64,000 nucleotides of DNA from Arthrobacter sp. RIT-PI-e (GCF_001187915.1 NZ_LGIU01000038.1:18103-82102), one strand, 5' to 3'. Positions 24,609 through 33,816 are shown, numbered from the stretch's first letter. Translations and numbers: made by a program. Notes: generated from the sequence alone by a model not told the origin.

Positions 24609-25504
24609 GGTGTCCTCTTCTGTGCGACGGGTCCCGGTACCGCGCGACCGGTCAGGGCCCTCGCCGCGATCCTGAGCTTGACGGGGTCGGGGACGCGGAC
24701 GCGTGCCCGGAGGAGTTGCTCGGCCGGCGTCGCACGCAGCCGCGAGGCGAGCTCGGTGAACAACCCCTGTGCCAGGGCCACCGCGCGGCGGGCGTTGATC
24801 GGCAGACCCGGGAGCGCGGCGGCCGAGATGCGGAGGTCGTCGTCGATGTCGTCGAGGAGGCGGATCTTGTCCGCCTCGGAGAAGCTCCCGGGCCGCACCC
24901 CCGGGAAGTAGCTCCGACCTAGGGTGGAGAAGTCCTCGGCGAGGTCGCGGAGGAAGTTGATCTTCTGGAACGCGGCCCCGAGGTGGCGTGCACCGTCCAC
25001 CAGTACCGCCTCCTCATGGGCGGGGACACTCCGGCCCACCAGGAACGCCCGGAGGCACATCAGCCCCACCACCTCGGCGGATCCGTAGACGTAGCGGTCG
25101 AAGGACTCCTGCGTGTGCTCGGTCTGCGTGAGGTCGGCGCGCATGGAGGCGAAGAACGGCCGGGTCAGCTCCACGCCGATCCCCGTGGATCGTGCGGTGA
25201 CGGCGAACGCGTGGACTACCAGGTTGGCGCTGTAGCCGGTGCCCATGGCGGTCTCGGTGTCCCGTTCCAGGCCGTCGAGCAGCTCACCCACGGCGGCGAC
25301 GTCGAGCCCCGCACCCGCGGCCGCGCCGTCCACGATCTCGTCGGCCACCCGCACCAGGGCGTACACGGCCTCGATGCGGCGCCGGGTGGCGGCGTCGAGG
25401 ATCCGGGAGGCCATCCCGAAGGAGGTGGAGTAGCACCGGATCACCTCGGCGGAGGTCTTCAGTGCCGCCGCGTCGTAGCGCGCCAGCGAGGTCTCGACAC
25501 CCAC
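24605..25504 (-). CDS. crtB: Phytoene synthase
   Basis: This 299-residue enzyme condenses two geranylgeranyl diphosphates to phytoene. Both aspartate-rich sites are visible: VRVADEIVDG near residues 52-61 and LRDLAEDFSTLGRSYFP near 188-204. The early CYSTSFGMASRIL block is typical of the squalene/phytoene synthase family. The start is GTG at 25504, directly after the crtE stop, and the end overlaps crtI by four bases. Confidence 0.96.
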   Translation of the reverse strand: MGVETSLARYDAAALKTSAEVIRCYSTSFGMASRILDAATRRRIEAVYALVRVADEIVDGAAAGAGLDVAAVGELLDGLERDTETAMGTGYSANLVVHAFAVTARSTGIGVELTRPFFASMRADLTQTEHTQESFDRYVYGSAEVVGLMCLRAFLVGRSVPAHEEAVLVDGARHLGAAFQKINFLRDLAEDFSTLGRSYFPGVRPGSFSEADKIRLLDDIDDDLRISAAALPGLPINARRAVALAQGLFTELASRLRATPAEQLLRARVRVPDPVKLRIAARALTGRAVPGPVAQKRTP

Positions 25505-26599
25505 TCAGTGGACCCGGTCCACGACGGCGGTGACCACGGGCTCCAGCACGGCCCGGAGTGCGGGGGGCACGACGTCGGACCCGAGGTGGGTGCGGGCACG
25601 GGCGGCGTAGTCCGCCGCGAGATCCGCCGAGTAGTCCCGGGCGCCGCTGTCCACGAGGATGCCGCGCACGTACTCGGCGTCGGCCGCGGACATCCCGGGG
25701 TGTCCCACCAGGGAGGCGATGCTCTCCCACTCGGGCCGGGCCGCCATGTAGGACATGAGGGCCGTGCGCTTGCCCTCGCGGAGGTCACCCCAGTTGGTCT
25801 TGCCGGTACGGGTCTCGTTGCCGAACACGCCGAGCAGGTCGTCGGCGATCTGGTAGGCGATCCCGGCGTCCTGCCCGAAGCGGCCGAGTCGCTCGATCAG
25901 GTCCTCGTCCGCACCCGCGAGCACGGCCCCCGCCTGCAGGGGCCCCTCGAAGGAGTAGACGGAGGTCTTGAGCCGCGCCATGTGCACGATGTGCTCCAGC
26001 GACGGCATGGCCGGGTCGAGGGCGGACTCGATGTCGAGGAACTCCCCCGCCGCCGACGCGAACACCGCCTCGTCGAGGATGTCGCCGAGCCGACGCCTGG
26101 TGGTCGGCGGGGCCTGGACGCGTTCGAGGAGACGGTAGGCGTTGGACAGCGCGAGGTCGCCCGCGATCACGCCCGCGGAGAAACCGATGTGGCTCGCGCC
26201 GTCGGCCGGCACCCCGGCGGTCTCGGCCAGGGTGCGGTAGCGGCCGGACACGTTCGGGATGCCCCGTCGGGTGAAGTCGCGGTCGATCACGTCGTCGTGC
26301 ACGATCAGCGCGGTGTGCAGCAGCTCGAAGGCCGCCGCGAGCTCGGCCACGTTGTCCAGGTCCGTACCGCCCAGCATCTGGTAGGCGGAGACGACCATCC
26401 GCGGACGGAACCGCTTGCCACCGGCGGTGCACCGCTCCAGGGTCTCCCACAGCGAGTGGTAGCCGGGCCCTATCCTGGCCGCCCGCGCCTTCGATTCCTC
26501 GAAGAACCTGGCGAGGGCACCCTCCACCTGCTCGAGCCCCGCGGGCTCGACCAGCAGAGTGTCCATGTCCATAGGTAAAGTAAACAACGGATGAGTCAT
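25505..26599 (-). CDS. crtE: Geranylgeranyl diphosphate synthase
   Basis: This trans-polyprenyl diphosphate synthase makes the C20 precursor for phytoene. The first aspartate-rich motif is HDDVIDRD (residues 101-108) and the second is in YQIADDLLGVFGNE. The open frame extends far upstream, but homology begins near MTHPLFTLPMDMD, so I chose ATG at 26599 (364 residues). ATG at 26572 or 26566 is also possible. None of these has a clear ribosome binding site, and an AT-rich patch (TTGTTTACTTTACC) lies right before Met10, so a leaderless start is conceivable. It is first of crtE-crtB-crtI and divergent from idi. Confidence 0.93.
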   Translation of the reverse strand: MTHPLFTLPMDMDTLLVEPAGLEQVEGALARFFEESKARAARIGPGYHSLWETLERCTAGGKRFRPRMVVSAYQMLGGTDLDNVAELAAAFELLHTALIVHDDVIDRDFTRRGIPNVSGRYRTLAETAGVPADGASHIGFSAGVIAGDLALSNAYRLLERVQAPPTTRRRLGDILDEAVFASAAGEFLDIESALDPAMPSLEHIVHMARLKTSVYSFEGPLQAGAVLAGADEDLIERLGRFGQDAGIAYQIADDLLGVFGNETRTGKTNWGDLREGKRTALMSYMAARPEWESIASLVGHPGMSAADAEYVRGILVDSGARDYSADLAADYAARARTHLGSDVVPPALRAVLEPVVTAVVDRVH

Positions 26600-26689
26600 T
26601 ACTGGCGAAACGGGAGGCAGCGGCCCCCGGATGCGGCGGTACCAGGGATTGCGCCTAGGATACGGGCGATCAGCGGAGGAAGTGCCACA
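26600..26689. promoter_or_regulatory. Divergent crtE/idi control region
   Basis: These 90 bases separate the crtE start from the idi start. For idi (plus strand) a -10 like TAGGAT lies at 26656-26661 and GGAGGAA lies 9 bases before the GTG. For crtE, the AT-rich GGTAAAGTAAACAAC segment at 26573-26587, at the start of the frame, is the only obvious promoter-like patch. A shared regulator is plausible, but no palindrome stands out. Confidence 0.4.
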
Positions 26690-27280
26690 GTGACCGGTCG
26701 AACAGTCGTCAGCGAGCAGGAGCTCGGCGAACACGCCCTCGGCACCGAGGTGGTGGTGCTCCTGGCGGAGGACGGTACCGCCCTGGGCACGCACGACAAG
26801 GCGACGGTCCACACGTCCGACACGCCCCTGCACCTCGCCTTCTCCACGCACGTGTTCGACGACGCCGGGCGGATCCTCGTGACGCGCCGCGCGCTGGACA
26901 AGAAGGCGTGGCCCGGGGTCTGGACGAACTCCTTCTGCGGACACCCCGCCCCCGGGGAGGCGTTCGAGGACGCCGTCCGGCGCCGGGCTGCACGGGAACT
27001 CGGGTTCACCGTCACGGACATCACCCCGGCGCTGCCCGATTTCCGGTACCGGGCCGTGGACGCCTCCGGGATCGTGGAGAACGAGATCTGCCCGGTGTAC
27101 ACGGCCCGCGCCACCAGCACGGTGAGTGCCGCACCGGACGAGGTGATGGACCACCGGTGGGTGGACGTGGCGGAGCTGGTCCGCGCGGTCGCCGCCACCC
27201 CCTGGGCCTTCAGCCCCTGGCTGACCCTCCAGCTTCCCCTGCTCTACCCCGCCGGTCCCGACGCACCAAGCCCGGCATGA
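26690..27280 (+). CDS. idi: Isopentenyl-diphosphate isomerase
   Basis: This type 1 Nudix-fold enzyme (196 residues) interconverts IPP and DMAPP, setting the supply of starter units for carotenoids. The catalytic cysteine is in TNSFCGHPAPGE and the catalytic glutamate region is VENEICPVY; the Nudix-like helix is FEDAVRRRAARELGF. The GTG at 26690 is chosen because GGAGGAA precedes it; the frame opens 33 codons earlier without a ribosome binding site. It is divergent from crtEBI, as in other Micrococcaceae carotenoid loci. Confidence 0.95.
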   Translation: MTGRTVVSEQELGEHALGTEVVVLLAEDGTALGTHDKATVHTSDTPLHLAFSTHVFDDAGRILVTRRALDKKAWPGVWTNSFCGHPAPGEAFEDAVRRRAARELGFTVTDITPALPDFRYRAVDASGIVENEICPVYTARATSTVSAAPDEVMDHRWVDVAELVRAVAATPWAFSPWLTLQLPLLYPAGPDAPSPA

Positions 27281-27352
27281 GCATGCCGAGCACGCAGCAC
27301 ACGGACGCTTCCCGGTCCATGCCGCATCGGCCGTCCGCCCGGCACCGGTGAC

Positions 27353-27872
27353 GCCAGGTCGACGACGACCGAGAAGAGTTCCGCCACGGCACTCCCCGGG
27401 GTCTCCCCCGCCGTCATCCTGGACAAGGCGTGCCTGTCCGGTCTCAGCGCGGTGATCGACGCCGCCCGGCTCGTCCGCAGGGGTGAGGCCTCCGTGGCGG
27501 GCGGTCAGGAGTCGGTGACCGACGGCCGGTAGCGCAGGGGCGGGAGCGCGGTGCTGGGCGCGGACGAGGGCGGCCGCCCCGCGACCCCCATGGACCCCCG
27601 GGCGAGGCTCGGCCCGTCCTCCCCCGGACGGCGCGATCACGGCGGGGAACTCAGCCCCCTGTCCGACGGGGCGGCCGCTCCCGTGGTGACCAGGCGGGCA
27701 CGCGCCGAGGAGCTGGGCTCATGGGCCGTGGCGGTGCCGGGTTCCCCGGGCCAGGTGGCAGGACCGGACGACTCCCTGCACTCCGCCCCGGAACCGGCCC
27801 GGCGCGGTACGGGGAGATCGGCCGTGCACTGTGCGGTGGCGGAATCAGGGTGAGGCCCTGCTGCTCTGGTGC
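27353..27872 (+). pseudogene. Decayed acetyl-CoA acetyltransferase (thiolase)
   Basis: No intact gene lies here, but pieces of a thiolase remain in the right order. Frame 2 around 27401-27523 reads GVSPAVILDKACLSGLSAV and then AGGQESVT, matching the nucleophilic-cysteine region of thiolases. After a TAG at 27530 the same frame gives SPLSDGAAAPVVTRRARAEE (27653-27712) and GQVAGPDDSLHS. At 27826-27866 the C-terminal signature appears as ALCGGG, then one frame over QGEALLL. The N-terminal third and the catalytic-His segment are missing. I interpret this as a relic with deletions, one in-frame stop and at least two frameshifts. Confidence 0.75.
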
Positions 27873-27960
27873 CAGGCGGCCCCGAGCACGGTCGGGGCAT
27901 GCCGTGTGCCCGCGGTACCGCCCTGGAGGGGTGCGGCGCCGTTCCCGTCCCCGGACATGA

Positions 27961-27998
27961 CAGGAGCCCTGCTTCCACGAGGGGAAGCAGGGCTCCTG
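27961..27998. terminator. Terminator hairpin after rplL
   Basis: A perfect 16-bp stem (27961-27976 with 27983-27998) and a 6-base loop ACGAGG sit 42 bases past the rplL stop. On the plus strand it is followed by TTCTC, so it could terminate in both directions: rplJL from the right and anything crossing the thiolase relic from the left. Confidence 0.8.
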
Positions 27999-28040
27999 TT
28001 CTCACTGTCGTGACCCGGCCGGGCCGCGGACAGCGGGGTG

Positions 28041-28418
28041 TTACTTGAGGGTGACGGTGGCTCCGGCGGCCTCGAGGGTCTCCTTGGCCTTCTCCGCAGC
28101 TTCCTTGGTGGCGCCTTCGAGGACGGCCTTGGGGGCGCTGTCGACGACGTCCTTGGCTTCCTTGAGGCCCAGCGAGGTGAGCGCGCGGACTTCCTTGATC
28201 ACTGCGATCTTCTTGTCACCGGCAGCCTCGAGGATGACGTCGAACTCGGTCTGCTCCTCGGCCTCGGCCTCGGCTCCGCCACCGGCGGGGCCTGCGACTG
28301 CAACTGCGGCAGCGGTGACGTCGAAGGTCTCCTCGAACAACTTCACGAAGTCCGAGAGTTCGATGATGGACAGTTCCTTGAAAGCCTCGATGAGCTCTTC
28401 GTTGGTGAGCTTCGCCAT
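28041..28418 (-). CDS. rplL: 50S ribosomal protein L7/L12
   Basis: This 125-residue stalk protein recruits translation GTPases. The N-terminal dimerisation region [20 protein letters not shown] is followed by an Ala/Gly/Glu hinge, then the globular C-terminal domain with [23 protein letters not shown] at 28418 is preferred because AGGAAGGA precedes it and homology starts there; the frame extends 11 codons further. It is last in rplJ-rplL and followed by a strong hairpin. Confidence 0.98.
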   Translation of the reverse strand: MAKLTNEELIEAFKELSIIELSDFVKLFEETFDVTAAAVAVAGPAGGGAEAEAEEQTEFDVILEAAGDKKIAVIKEVRALTSLGLKEAKDVVDSAPKAVLEGATKEAAEKAKETLEAAGATVTLK

Positions 28419-28477
28419 GGGTGGCGTCCTTCCTTCAGTGGTGCACTGCACCTTCAGTAATGGGGGAGAAGCGGAAA

Positions 28478-29077
28478 CTAGTTCGCTTCGGGTGCTGCGG
28501 CTTCCTCGACGGGAGCTTCGGCGGGGGCCTCTGCGGGAGCAGCGGTCTCCTCGGCAGCAGGAGCGTCGGCGTCCGCTGCCGGAGCAGCGCCGCTTCCCTC
28601 CTCGAGCTTGACGCGCAATGCGTCCACGGTGCGTGCCAGTGAGGACATCGGCGCCTTGAGGACGGCGGCCACACGGGCGAGCTGCAGTTCACGTGACTCG
28701 AGAGCTGCGAGTGCGACCACCTCGGAAGCGGCGAGGGCCTTGCCCTCGAAGATCCCGGTCTTGATGACGAGCTTCGGGTTGGCTTTCGCGAAATCCGTGA
28801 GGCTCTTGGCAGCAGCTACGGCGTCACCCTTGATGAACGCGATCGCGGTGGGTCCGGCCAGCTGGCCATCGAACGCGTCGATGCCCGCTTCCTTCGCCGC
28901 GATGCCTGTCAGGGTGTTCTTGACGACCGAGAACTTGTTGTCCGCACCCAGGGCGCGGCGGAGTTCCTTCAGCTGAGCAACGGTGAGCCCGCGGTATTCG
29001 GTCAGGACAGCGGCGGTGGAGTCCTTGAAATCGGTGGTGATCTCATCCACTGCAGAAACCTTGGTTGGCGTTGCCAT
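28478..29077 (-). CDS. rplJ: 50S ribosomal protein L10
   Basis: L10 (199 residues) anchors L7/L12 dimers to the ribosome. The start [20 protein letters not shown] at 29077 has GGAAGGAGGG directly upstream; the frame runs 58 codons further but without homology. The conserved [20 protein letters not shown] is present. The C-terminal 40 residues are an Ala/Glu/Pro-rich low-complexity tail, longer than in E. coli. L10 with L12 commonly represses its own mRNA through a leader. Confidence 0.97.
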   Translation of the reverse strand: MATPTKVSAVDEITTDFKDSTAAVLTEYRGLTVAQLKELRRALGADNKFSVVKNTLTGIAAKEAGIDAFDGQLAGPTAIAFIKGDAVAAAKSLTDFAKANPKLVIKTGIFEGKALAASEVVALAALESRELQLARVAAVLKAPMSSLARTVDALRVKLEEGSGAAPAADADAPAAEETAAPAEAPAEAPVEEAAAPEAN

Positions 29078-29335
29078 AACCCTCCTTCCGGGGGAATATG
29101 CGCCGGCTTCCCAGCTCCAATGGAAACGCCCCGCGCAGATGCACGGGGCTGGACTCGACACGGACATGATCCGTGGAGAGGAGCTTCGTTCACCTGCGTA
29201 GGCCGTCCCTTCACGGGAGCTTTCGGATCTTCGTCCTTCTCGGGATCTCACGACGAATCGTGGGGAGCGAGCGGAGTGGACCGACCGACGGTCTTTGGTA
29301 CTTCAAGAGTACGTGAGGACCCCGGGCACGCCAAA
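29078..29335 (-). promoter_or_regulatory. rplJ promoter and probable L10 leader
   Basis: About 230 bases of non-coding leader precede rplJ. A plausible promoter is TTTGGC at 29330-29335 and TACTCT at 29306-29311, 18 bases apart. Near the gene a short GC hairpin (GCCCCG at 29128-29133 with CGGGGC at 29144-29149) is followed on the minus strand by GTTTCC, which resembles an attenuator. L10 leaders that bind the L10-L12 complex are known in Gram-positive bacteria; the assignment here rests on position and this hairpin only. Confidence 0.45.
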
Positions 29336-29367
29336 TCGCGGGAGCGGGCGACGGATGGGGGCAAAGC

Positions 29368-29400
29368 GGAAGCCCCGCAGCTCTGTGCTGCGGGGCTTCC
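29368..29400 (-). terminator. Terminator hairpin after rplA
   Basis: A perfect 13-bp stem (29368-29380 with 29388-29400, arm GGAAGCCCCGCAG) with a 7-base loop lies 38 bases after the rplA stop. The minus strand continues GCTTTGCC. It separates rplKA from rplJL transcription. Confidence 0.78.
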
Positions 29401-29438
29401 TGGGTCGCGGCGACCCGCGATGGTGCTCTCGGGTGGGA

Positions 29439-30143
29439 CTAGACCGCGAACACCTTGGTGACGTTCGGGTCCACGGAGATCCCGGGGCCGAACGTCGTGG
29501 AGACGGTGGCCTTCTGGATGTACCGGCCCTTGGACGCCGAGGGCTTCAGGCGGAGGATCTCCTCGAGTGCAGCGGCGTAGTTCTCGCCGAGCTTCTGCTC
29601 GTCGAAGGACACCTTGCCGATGATGAAGTGCAGGTTCGAGTGCTTGTCCACGCGGAAGTCGATCTTTCCGCCCTTGATGTCCGTGACGGCCTTGGCGACG
29701 TCCGGGGTGACGGTGCCGGTCTTCGGGTTCGGCATCAGGTTGCGGGGGCCCAGGATCTTCCCGAGGCGTCCCACCTTGCCCATGAGGTCCGGCGTCGCGA
29801 CCGCGGCGTCGAAGTCGGTCCAGCCGCCCGACACCTTCTCGATCATGTCGTCCGAGCCCACGAAGTCGGCCCCGGCGGCGATGGCCGCCTCGGCCTTCTC
29901 GCCCGTGGCGAACACGAGGACGCGAGCCGTCTTACCGGTGCCGTGGGGCAGGTTGACCGTTCCGCGGACCATCTGGTCGGCCTTGCGGGGGTCGACGCCG
30001 AGGCGGAAGGAGACCTCCACCGTGGCGTCGAACTTCGACGGGTTGGTCTCCTTCGCCAGGGTCACTGCGTCGAGGGGCGTGTACTGCTTGTCCGCCTCGA
30101 TCTTCCCTGCAGCTCCCTTGTATGCTTTGCTGCGCTGTGCCAT
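29439..30143 (-). CDS. rplA: 50S ribosomal protein L1
   Basis: L1 (234 residues) forms the mobile stalk that guides E-site tRNA out. The frame opens earlier, but [19 protein letters not shown] at 30143 is the family start and has AAAAGGAGA upstream. The conserved [18 protein letters not shown] is present near residues 130-147. It follows rplK by 143 bases and ends before a terminator hairpin. Confidence 0.97.
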   Translation of the reverse strand: MAQRSKAYKGAAGKIEADKQYTPLDAVTLAKETNPSKFDATVEVSFRLGVDPRKADQMVRGTVNLPHGTGKTARVLVFATGEKAEAAIAAGADFVGSDDMIEKVSGGWTDFDAAVATPDLMGKVGRLGKILGPRNLMPNPKTGTVTPDVAKAVTDIKGGKIDFRVDKHSNLHFIIGKVSFDEQKLGENYAAALEEILRLKPSASKGRYIQKATVSTTFGPGISVDPNVTKVFAV

Positions 30144-30286
30144 CTGCTTGCTCTCCTTTTGCAGTCGTGGTCCACGGGCCGCGCCGGGCCCTGCCACTCA
30201 CGCCGTCGCCGGTGCGGCGCCGTCGTGCTCATGAATTGTCTGGTGCCCGGTGCCGGAGGAACCGGCGGGGCGGGGGGTGTGGGTGA

Positions 30287-30718
30287 TCAGCCCTCGACCG
30301 TGATGCCCATGGAGCGGGCGGTACCGGCGATGATCTTGGCGGCTGCCTGGACGTCGTTGGCGTTCAGGTCCTCCATCTTCATGGTGGCGATCTCCTCCAC
30401 CTGGGCGTTGGTCAGCTTCGCGACCTTGACGGTGTGCGGCGTACCCGAGCCCTTGGCCACTCCGGCTGCCTTCTTGATGAGCTCGGCGGCCGGCGGGGTC
30501 TTCGTGACGAACGTGAACGAGCGGTCCTCGTACACCGTGATCTCCACGGGGATGACGTTTCCGCGCTGGGATTCCGTCGCGGCGTTGTACGCCTTGCAGA
30601 ATTCCATGATGTTGACACCGTGCTGTCCGAGCGCAGGACCAATGGGGGGAGCCGGGTTGGCGGCACCTGCATTGATCTGCAGCTTGATGAGGCCGGTGAC
30701 CTTCTTCTTGGGGGCCAT
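30287..30718 (-). CDS. rplK: 50S ribosomal protein L11
   Basis: L11 (143 residues) forms the GTPase-associated centre with 23S rRNA and is the binding site of thiopeptides. The N-terminal proline-rich stretch [20 protein letters not shown] (residues 21-40) is fully conserved, and the C-terminal RNA-binding domain follows. It lies between nusG and rplA in the usual order. Confidence 0.98.
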
Positions 30719-30777
30719 GAAAGGGTCCTTCTCTTACATTGCGTTCCCGCGGGACAGGAGCGTCCTGCGGGCTGGTG

Positions 30778-30798
30778 GCCATCATGGCGTGATGGCCT
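30778..30798 (-). other. Hairpin between nusG and rplK
   Basis: An 8-bp inverted repeat GGCCATCA/TGATGGCC (30778-30785 with 30791-30798) with a 5-base loop lies in the 121-base nusG-rplK gap. It may be an RNA processing or attenuation element; it is weak for a terminator. Confidence 0.35.
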
Positions 30799-30839
30799 CG
30801 CCGACGCCGTCCGGCCAAGCGAGCCGGGGCGTCGAAGTT

Positions 30840-31730
30840 CTAGGAGATCTTGGTGACCTGGCTGTAGGAGAGCGTGACCGGGGTCTCGCGCTCGAAGATC
30901 GAGACGAGCACCACGAGCTGCTGGGACTCGTGCTTGATCTCGGAGATGCTGGCGGGCAGCGTCTCGAAGGGGCCCTCGTTGACGGTCACGGACTCGCCGA
31001 TCTCGAAGTTCACGGTCGCCGGCGTGAAAGCGGGCTGGACCGGCTTCCCCGACTCCGCGTCCGTGTGGACGATGGTGTGCTCGAGCATCGAGAACACCTC
31101 GGAGAGGCTCAGCGGTACCGGGTTGTGTGCGTTCCCCACGAAACCGGTCACACCCGGCGTGTGGCGGACCGCACCCCAGGACTCGTCGGTGAGTTCCATC
31201 CGGACCAGGACGTAGCCGGGGATGCGCACACGGTTGACGATCTTCCGCGTGGTGTTCTTGATCTCCACGACCTCCTCCATGGGCACCTGGATCTCGAAGA
31301 TGAAATCCTCCATGTCCAGGGTCTGGATGCGGGTCTCGAGGTTCGCCTTCACGCGGTTCTCGTAGCCGGCGTAGGAGTGGATGACGTACCAGTCACCCTC
31401 CTGGCGGCGCAGTTTGGCCTTGAAGTCCGCGACCGGGTCCGCTGCGGAAGCATCGATCTCGGCGACGATTCCTTCCGCCTCGACCTCCTCCTCGGTCGGG
31501 GCTATCGCGCCGGGCGTGTCCAGCCCGGGGCCGACGACGTCGAGCTCGGCGTCGTCCGCGAGGAGCCCGCCCTCGGCGGCCACCTCGGTGTCAGCCGTGT
31601 GCTCGGCCACCTCGGAGTCGTCGGCGGACGCGTCGACGGCGGAGGCCTCGGCCTCCACCTGCGCTCCGTACTCCTCGTCGTCCAGACCGTCCTCGGGGGA
31701 GATCTGCTGTTCGAGTTCTTGCTCCGACAC
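30840..31730 (-). CDS. nusG: Transcription antitermination factor NusG
   Basis: NusG links RNA polymerase to ribosomes and Rho. The NGN domain begins near [20 protein letters not shown] (about residue 115) and the KOW domain is the C-terminal [20 protein letters not shown]. Before the NGN domain lies an acidic, Ala/Glu/Asp-rich extension of roughly 110 residues, so the protein has 296 residues against about 180 in E. coli; such extensions occur in actinobacteria. Start is GTG at 31730 (VSEQELEQQ); the ribosome binding site is weak. It follows secE. Confidence 0.95.
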   Translation of the reverse strand: MSEQELEQQISPEDGLDDEEYGAQVEAEASAVDASADDSEVAEHTADTEVAAEGGLLADDAELDVVGPGLDTPGAIAPTEEEVEAEGIVAEIDASAADPVADFKAKLRRQEGDWYVIHSYAGYENRVKANLETRIQTLDMEDFIFEIQVPMEEVVEIKNTTRKIVNRVRIPGYVLVRMELTDESWGAVRHTPGVTGFVGNAHNPVPLSLSEVFSMLEHTIVHTDAESGKPVQPAFTPATVNFEIGESVTVNEGPFETLPASISEIKHESQQLVVLVSIFERETPVTLSYSQVTKIS

Positions 31731-31828
31731 CTTGCCGCCTGCTTTCTGACATTCTTCAGCGTTGTCTTGCTTGTCTGTGGCCGGCCCCCGTACCTCGGTA
31801 CCGGGACCGGTGCGTTGCCCCGCTCCGG

Positions 31829-32083
31829 TCAGCGCCCGAAGACCCATCCGGCGCCGAACCCGAACAGGAAGTCCAGGGCCGTGACGATCAGCATCATGAT
31901 GACCACGAAGGCGAGGACGGTGATGGTGAAGCGGACCAGTTCGCGGCGGGTGGGAGTGACCACCTTCCCGAGCTCCGCGAGGACCTGCCGGACGAACAGC
32001 GCGATACGGGAGAAGAACCCGCGCTTGGTGTCCTTCTTGCCTGAAGGCCCTCCCGTGGAACTACTCGCAGCGGTATCGGTCAC
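31829..32083 (-). CDS. secE: Preprotein translocase subunit SecE
   Basis: SecE (84 residues) clamps the SecY channel. It has a short hydrophilic N-terminus, the amphipathic helix [20 protein letters not shown] and one membrane helix near the C-terminus ([19 protein letters not shown]). I chose GTG at 32083 (VTDTAASSS) because GAGG lies seven bases before it; ATG at 32095 would add four residues. It sits between tRNA-Trp and nusG, the classic order. Confidence 0.94.
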   Translation of the reverse strand: MTDTAASSSTGGPSGKKDTKRGFFSRIALFVRQVLAELGKVVTPTRRELVRFTITVLAFVVIMMLIVTALDFLFGFGAGWVFGR

Positions 32084-32202
32084 CGTCAACCTCATCAATC
32101 TGTGTGGTCGCCCAGCCGGACCACCGATGGCGCCCCAGCTGATCGAACGTACTGGGACGCGGGGCTCATGCCCGCGCCGGGACGTGATCTTTCTCTGCCG
32201 CA

Positions 32203-32226
32203 CCCTCAGCGTTCGTGCTGTGAGGG
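32203..32226 (-). other. Hairpin between tRNA-Trp and secE
   Basis: An imperfect stem (CCCTCA at 32203-32208 with TGAGGG at 32221-32226, extended inward by AGC/GCT with a bulge) lies just past the tRNA 3' end. It could help tRNA 3' processing or partly terminate transcription before secE. Confidence 0.35.
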
Positions 32227-32233
32227 TCACGCG

Positions 32234-32306
32234 CAGGGCAGACAGGACTCGAACCTGCAACCTGCGGTTTTGGAGACCGCTGCGCTACCAATTGCGCCAC
32301 TACCCT
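32234..32306 (-). tRNA. tRNA-Trp (CCA anticodon)
   Basis: A full cloverleaf can be drawn on the minus strand. The acceptor arms are AGGGTAG and CTGCCCT, the D-arm contains CAATTGGTAG, and the anticodon arm GCGGT-CTCCAAA-ACCGC has anticodon CCA for tryptophan. The T-loop is TTCGAGT and the discriminator base is G. The length is 73 bases and the 3' CCA is not encoded. It precedes secE-nusG, as in many actinobacteria. Confidence 0.97.
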
Positions 32307-32389
32307 ATGGTGATCGAACACTTCCTGCGTCCACTCCGGTGAGGCCTGCGAGGGCACGAACCATCATGGTGTTTCAACACCGAGGGACA

Positions 32390-32419
32390 AGTCTACGCAC
32401 TCCGCGCCGGAACGTCGAA
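32390..32419 (-). promoter_or_regulatory. Candidate promoter for tRNA-Trp/secE/nusG
   Basis: On the minus strand TTCGAC (32414-32419) and TAGACT (32390-32395) are separated by 18 bases, about 85 bases before the tRNA. This is a reasonable actinobacterial housekeeping promoter, read by eye. Confidence 0.45.
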
Positions 32420-32552
32420 CCGGCGTCGCGTTCCCGCCGGGACGGCGGTTCCGGCACGCGTACGGCCCGGTGGCCTCCTCGACCTCCGGACCCGCGTCCC
32501 CGCCCGTCAGCACCTAAGCTGGGACCGGCCACAGATTCTCACGGAACGGGAC

Positions 32553-33791
32553 ATGATGAACGCGACCTCCGACGACGCCCGCCGGGCAGCCCTCCCCCGT
32601 ATCTCCCAGCGGATCGGTTCGATCACGGAGTCCGCCACCCTGGCGGTGGATGCCCGCGCCAAGGCCCTCAAGGCCGCCGGCCGCCCCGTGATCGGTTTCG
32701 GGGCCGGTGAACCCGACTTCCCCACCCCGGACTACGTGGTGGAGGCGGCCGTCGCTGCCGCCCGGGAGCCGAAGTTCCACCGCTACTCACCGGCCGCGGG
32801 GCTTCCGCAGCTCCGCGAGGCGATCGCCGGGAAGACCCTGCGCGATTCCGGGTACGCCGTCGACCCCGCCCAGGTCCTGGTGACCAACGGGGGCAAGCAG
32901 GCGGTGTACGAATCCTTCGCGGCGCTCCTGGATCCCGGGGACGAGGTCCTGGTGCCCTCACCCTTCTGGACCACCTACCCGGAGGTCATCACCCTCGCCG
33001 GGGGCGTGCCCATGGAGGTGTTCGCCGGCCCCGAGCAGGGCTACCTCGTCACGGTGGACCAGTTGGAGGCGGCCCTGACACCGCGCACCAAGGTGCTGCT
33101 GTTCGTCTCCCCCTCCAACCCCACCGGTGCGGTGTACGGGCCGGAGGCCGTCCGGGAGATCGGCGAGTGGGCGGCCGAGCGCGGCCTGTGGGTGGTGACG
33201 GACGAGATCTACGAGCACCTGACGTACGACGACGTCCCCTTCACCTCGATCGCCACCGCGGCGCCCTCGCTGGGCGACAGGGTGGTGATCCTCAACGGTG
33301 TGGCGAAGACCTACGCCATGACCGGCTGGCGCGTGGGATGGATGGTGGGCCCGAAGGACCTCGTCAAGGCCGCCACGAACCTGCAGTCCCACGCCACGTC
33401 CAACGTGGCCAACGTGTCGCAGATGGCCGCGCTGGCCGCCGTCTCGGGCCCGCTGACGGCGGTGGACGAGATGAAAATGGCCTTCGACCGCCGTCGCCGC
33501 GCCATGGTGGACGGCCTGAACGCGATCGACGGCGTCGAGTGCCCCACCCCGCACGGCGCGTTCTACGCGTACGCGGACGTACGTCCGCTCCTCGGCAGGA
33601 GCCTCGCCGGCGCCACCCCGGCGACGTCGGCCGAACTGGCCACACTGATCCTGGAGAAGGTGGAGGTGGCGGTGGTGCCGGGCGAGGCCTTCGGTCCCAG
33701 CGGCTATCTGCGCCTCTCCTACGCCCTCGGCGACGAGGACCTCGCCACGGGCGTGGGGCGGCTCCAGGAGTTCCTGGGATCGGCCCGCTGA
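32553..33791 (+). CDS. PLP-dependent class I aminotransferase, probable aspartate aminotransferase
   Basis: This 412-residue enzyme belongs to the aspartate aminotransferase family. The substrate-binding block [10 protein letters not shown] and the PLP-lysine segment [15 protein letters not shown] (about residues 250-264) are intact, and an Arg near the C-terminus ([10 protein letters not shown]) fits the carboxylate-binding arginine. The likely reaction is transfer of the amino group between aspartate or another amino acid and 2-oxoglutarate; exact substrate unknown. The start is ATG at 32553, with a second ATG at 32556. A TAAGCT at 32515-32520 could be the -10. It is the usual neighbour of tRNA-Trp-secE in actinobacteria. 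Confidence 0.88.
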   Translation: MMNATSDDARRAALPRISQRIGSITESATLAVDARAKALKAAGRPVIGFGAGEPDFPTPDYVVEAAVAAAREPKFHRYSPAAGLPQLREAIAGKTLRDSGYAVDPAQVLVTNGGKQAVYESFAALLDPGDEVLVPSPFWTTYPEVITLAGGVPMEVFAGPEQGYLVTVDQLEAALTPRTKVLLFVSPSNPTGAVYGPEAVREIGEWAAERGLWVVTDEIYEHLTYDDVPFTSIATAAPSLGDRVVILNGVAKTYAMTGWRVGWMVGPKDLVKAATNLQSHATSNVANVSQMAALAAVSGPLTAVDEMKMAFDRRRRAMVDGLNAIDGVECPTPHGAFYAYADVRPLLGRSLAGATPATSAELATLILEKVEVAVVPGEAFGPSGYLRLSYALGDEDLATGVGRLQEFLGSAR

Positions 33792-33816
33792 CGACCCGCT
33801 GGTCCCCGTGCCCGAC

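Noticed and set aside
26600..27640. Long upstream extension of the crtE frame
   Set aside because: It runs antisense through idi, and similarity to prenyl synthases begins only near 26570.
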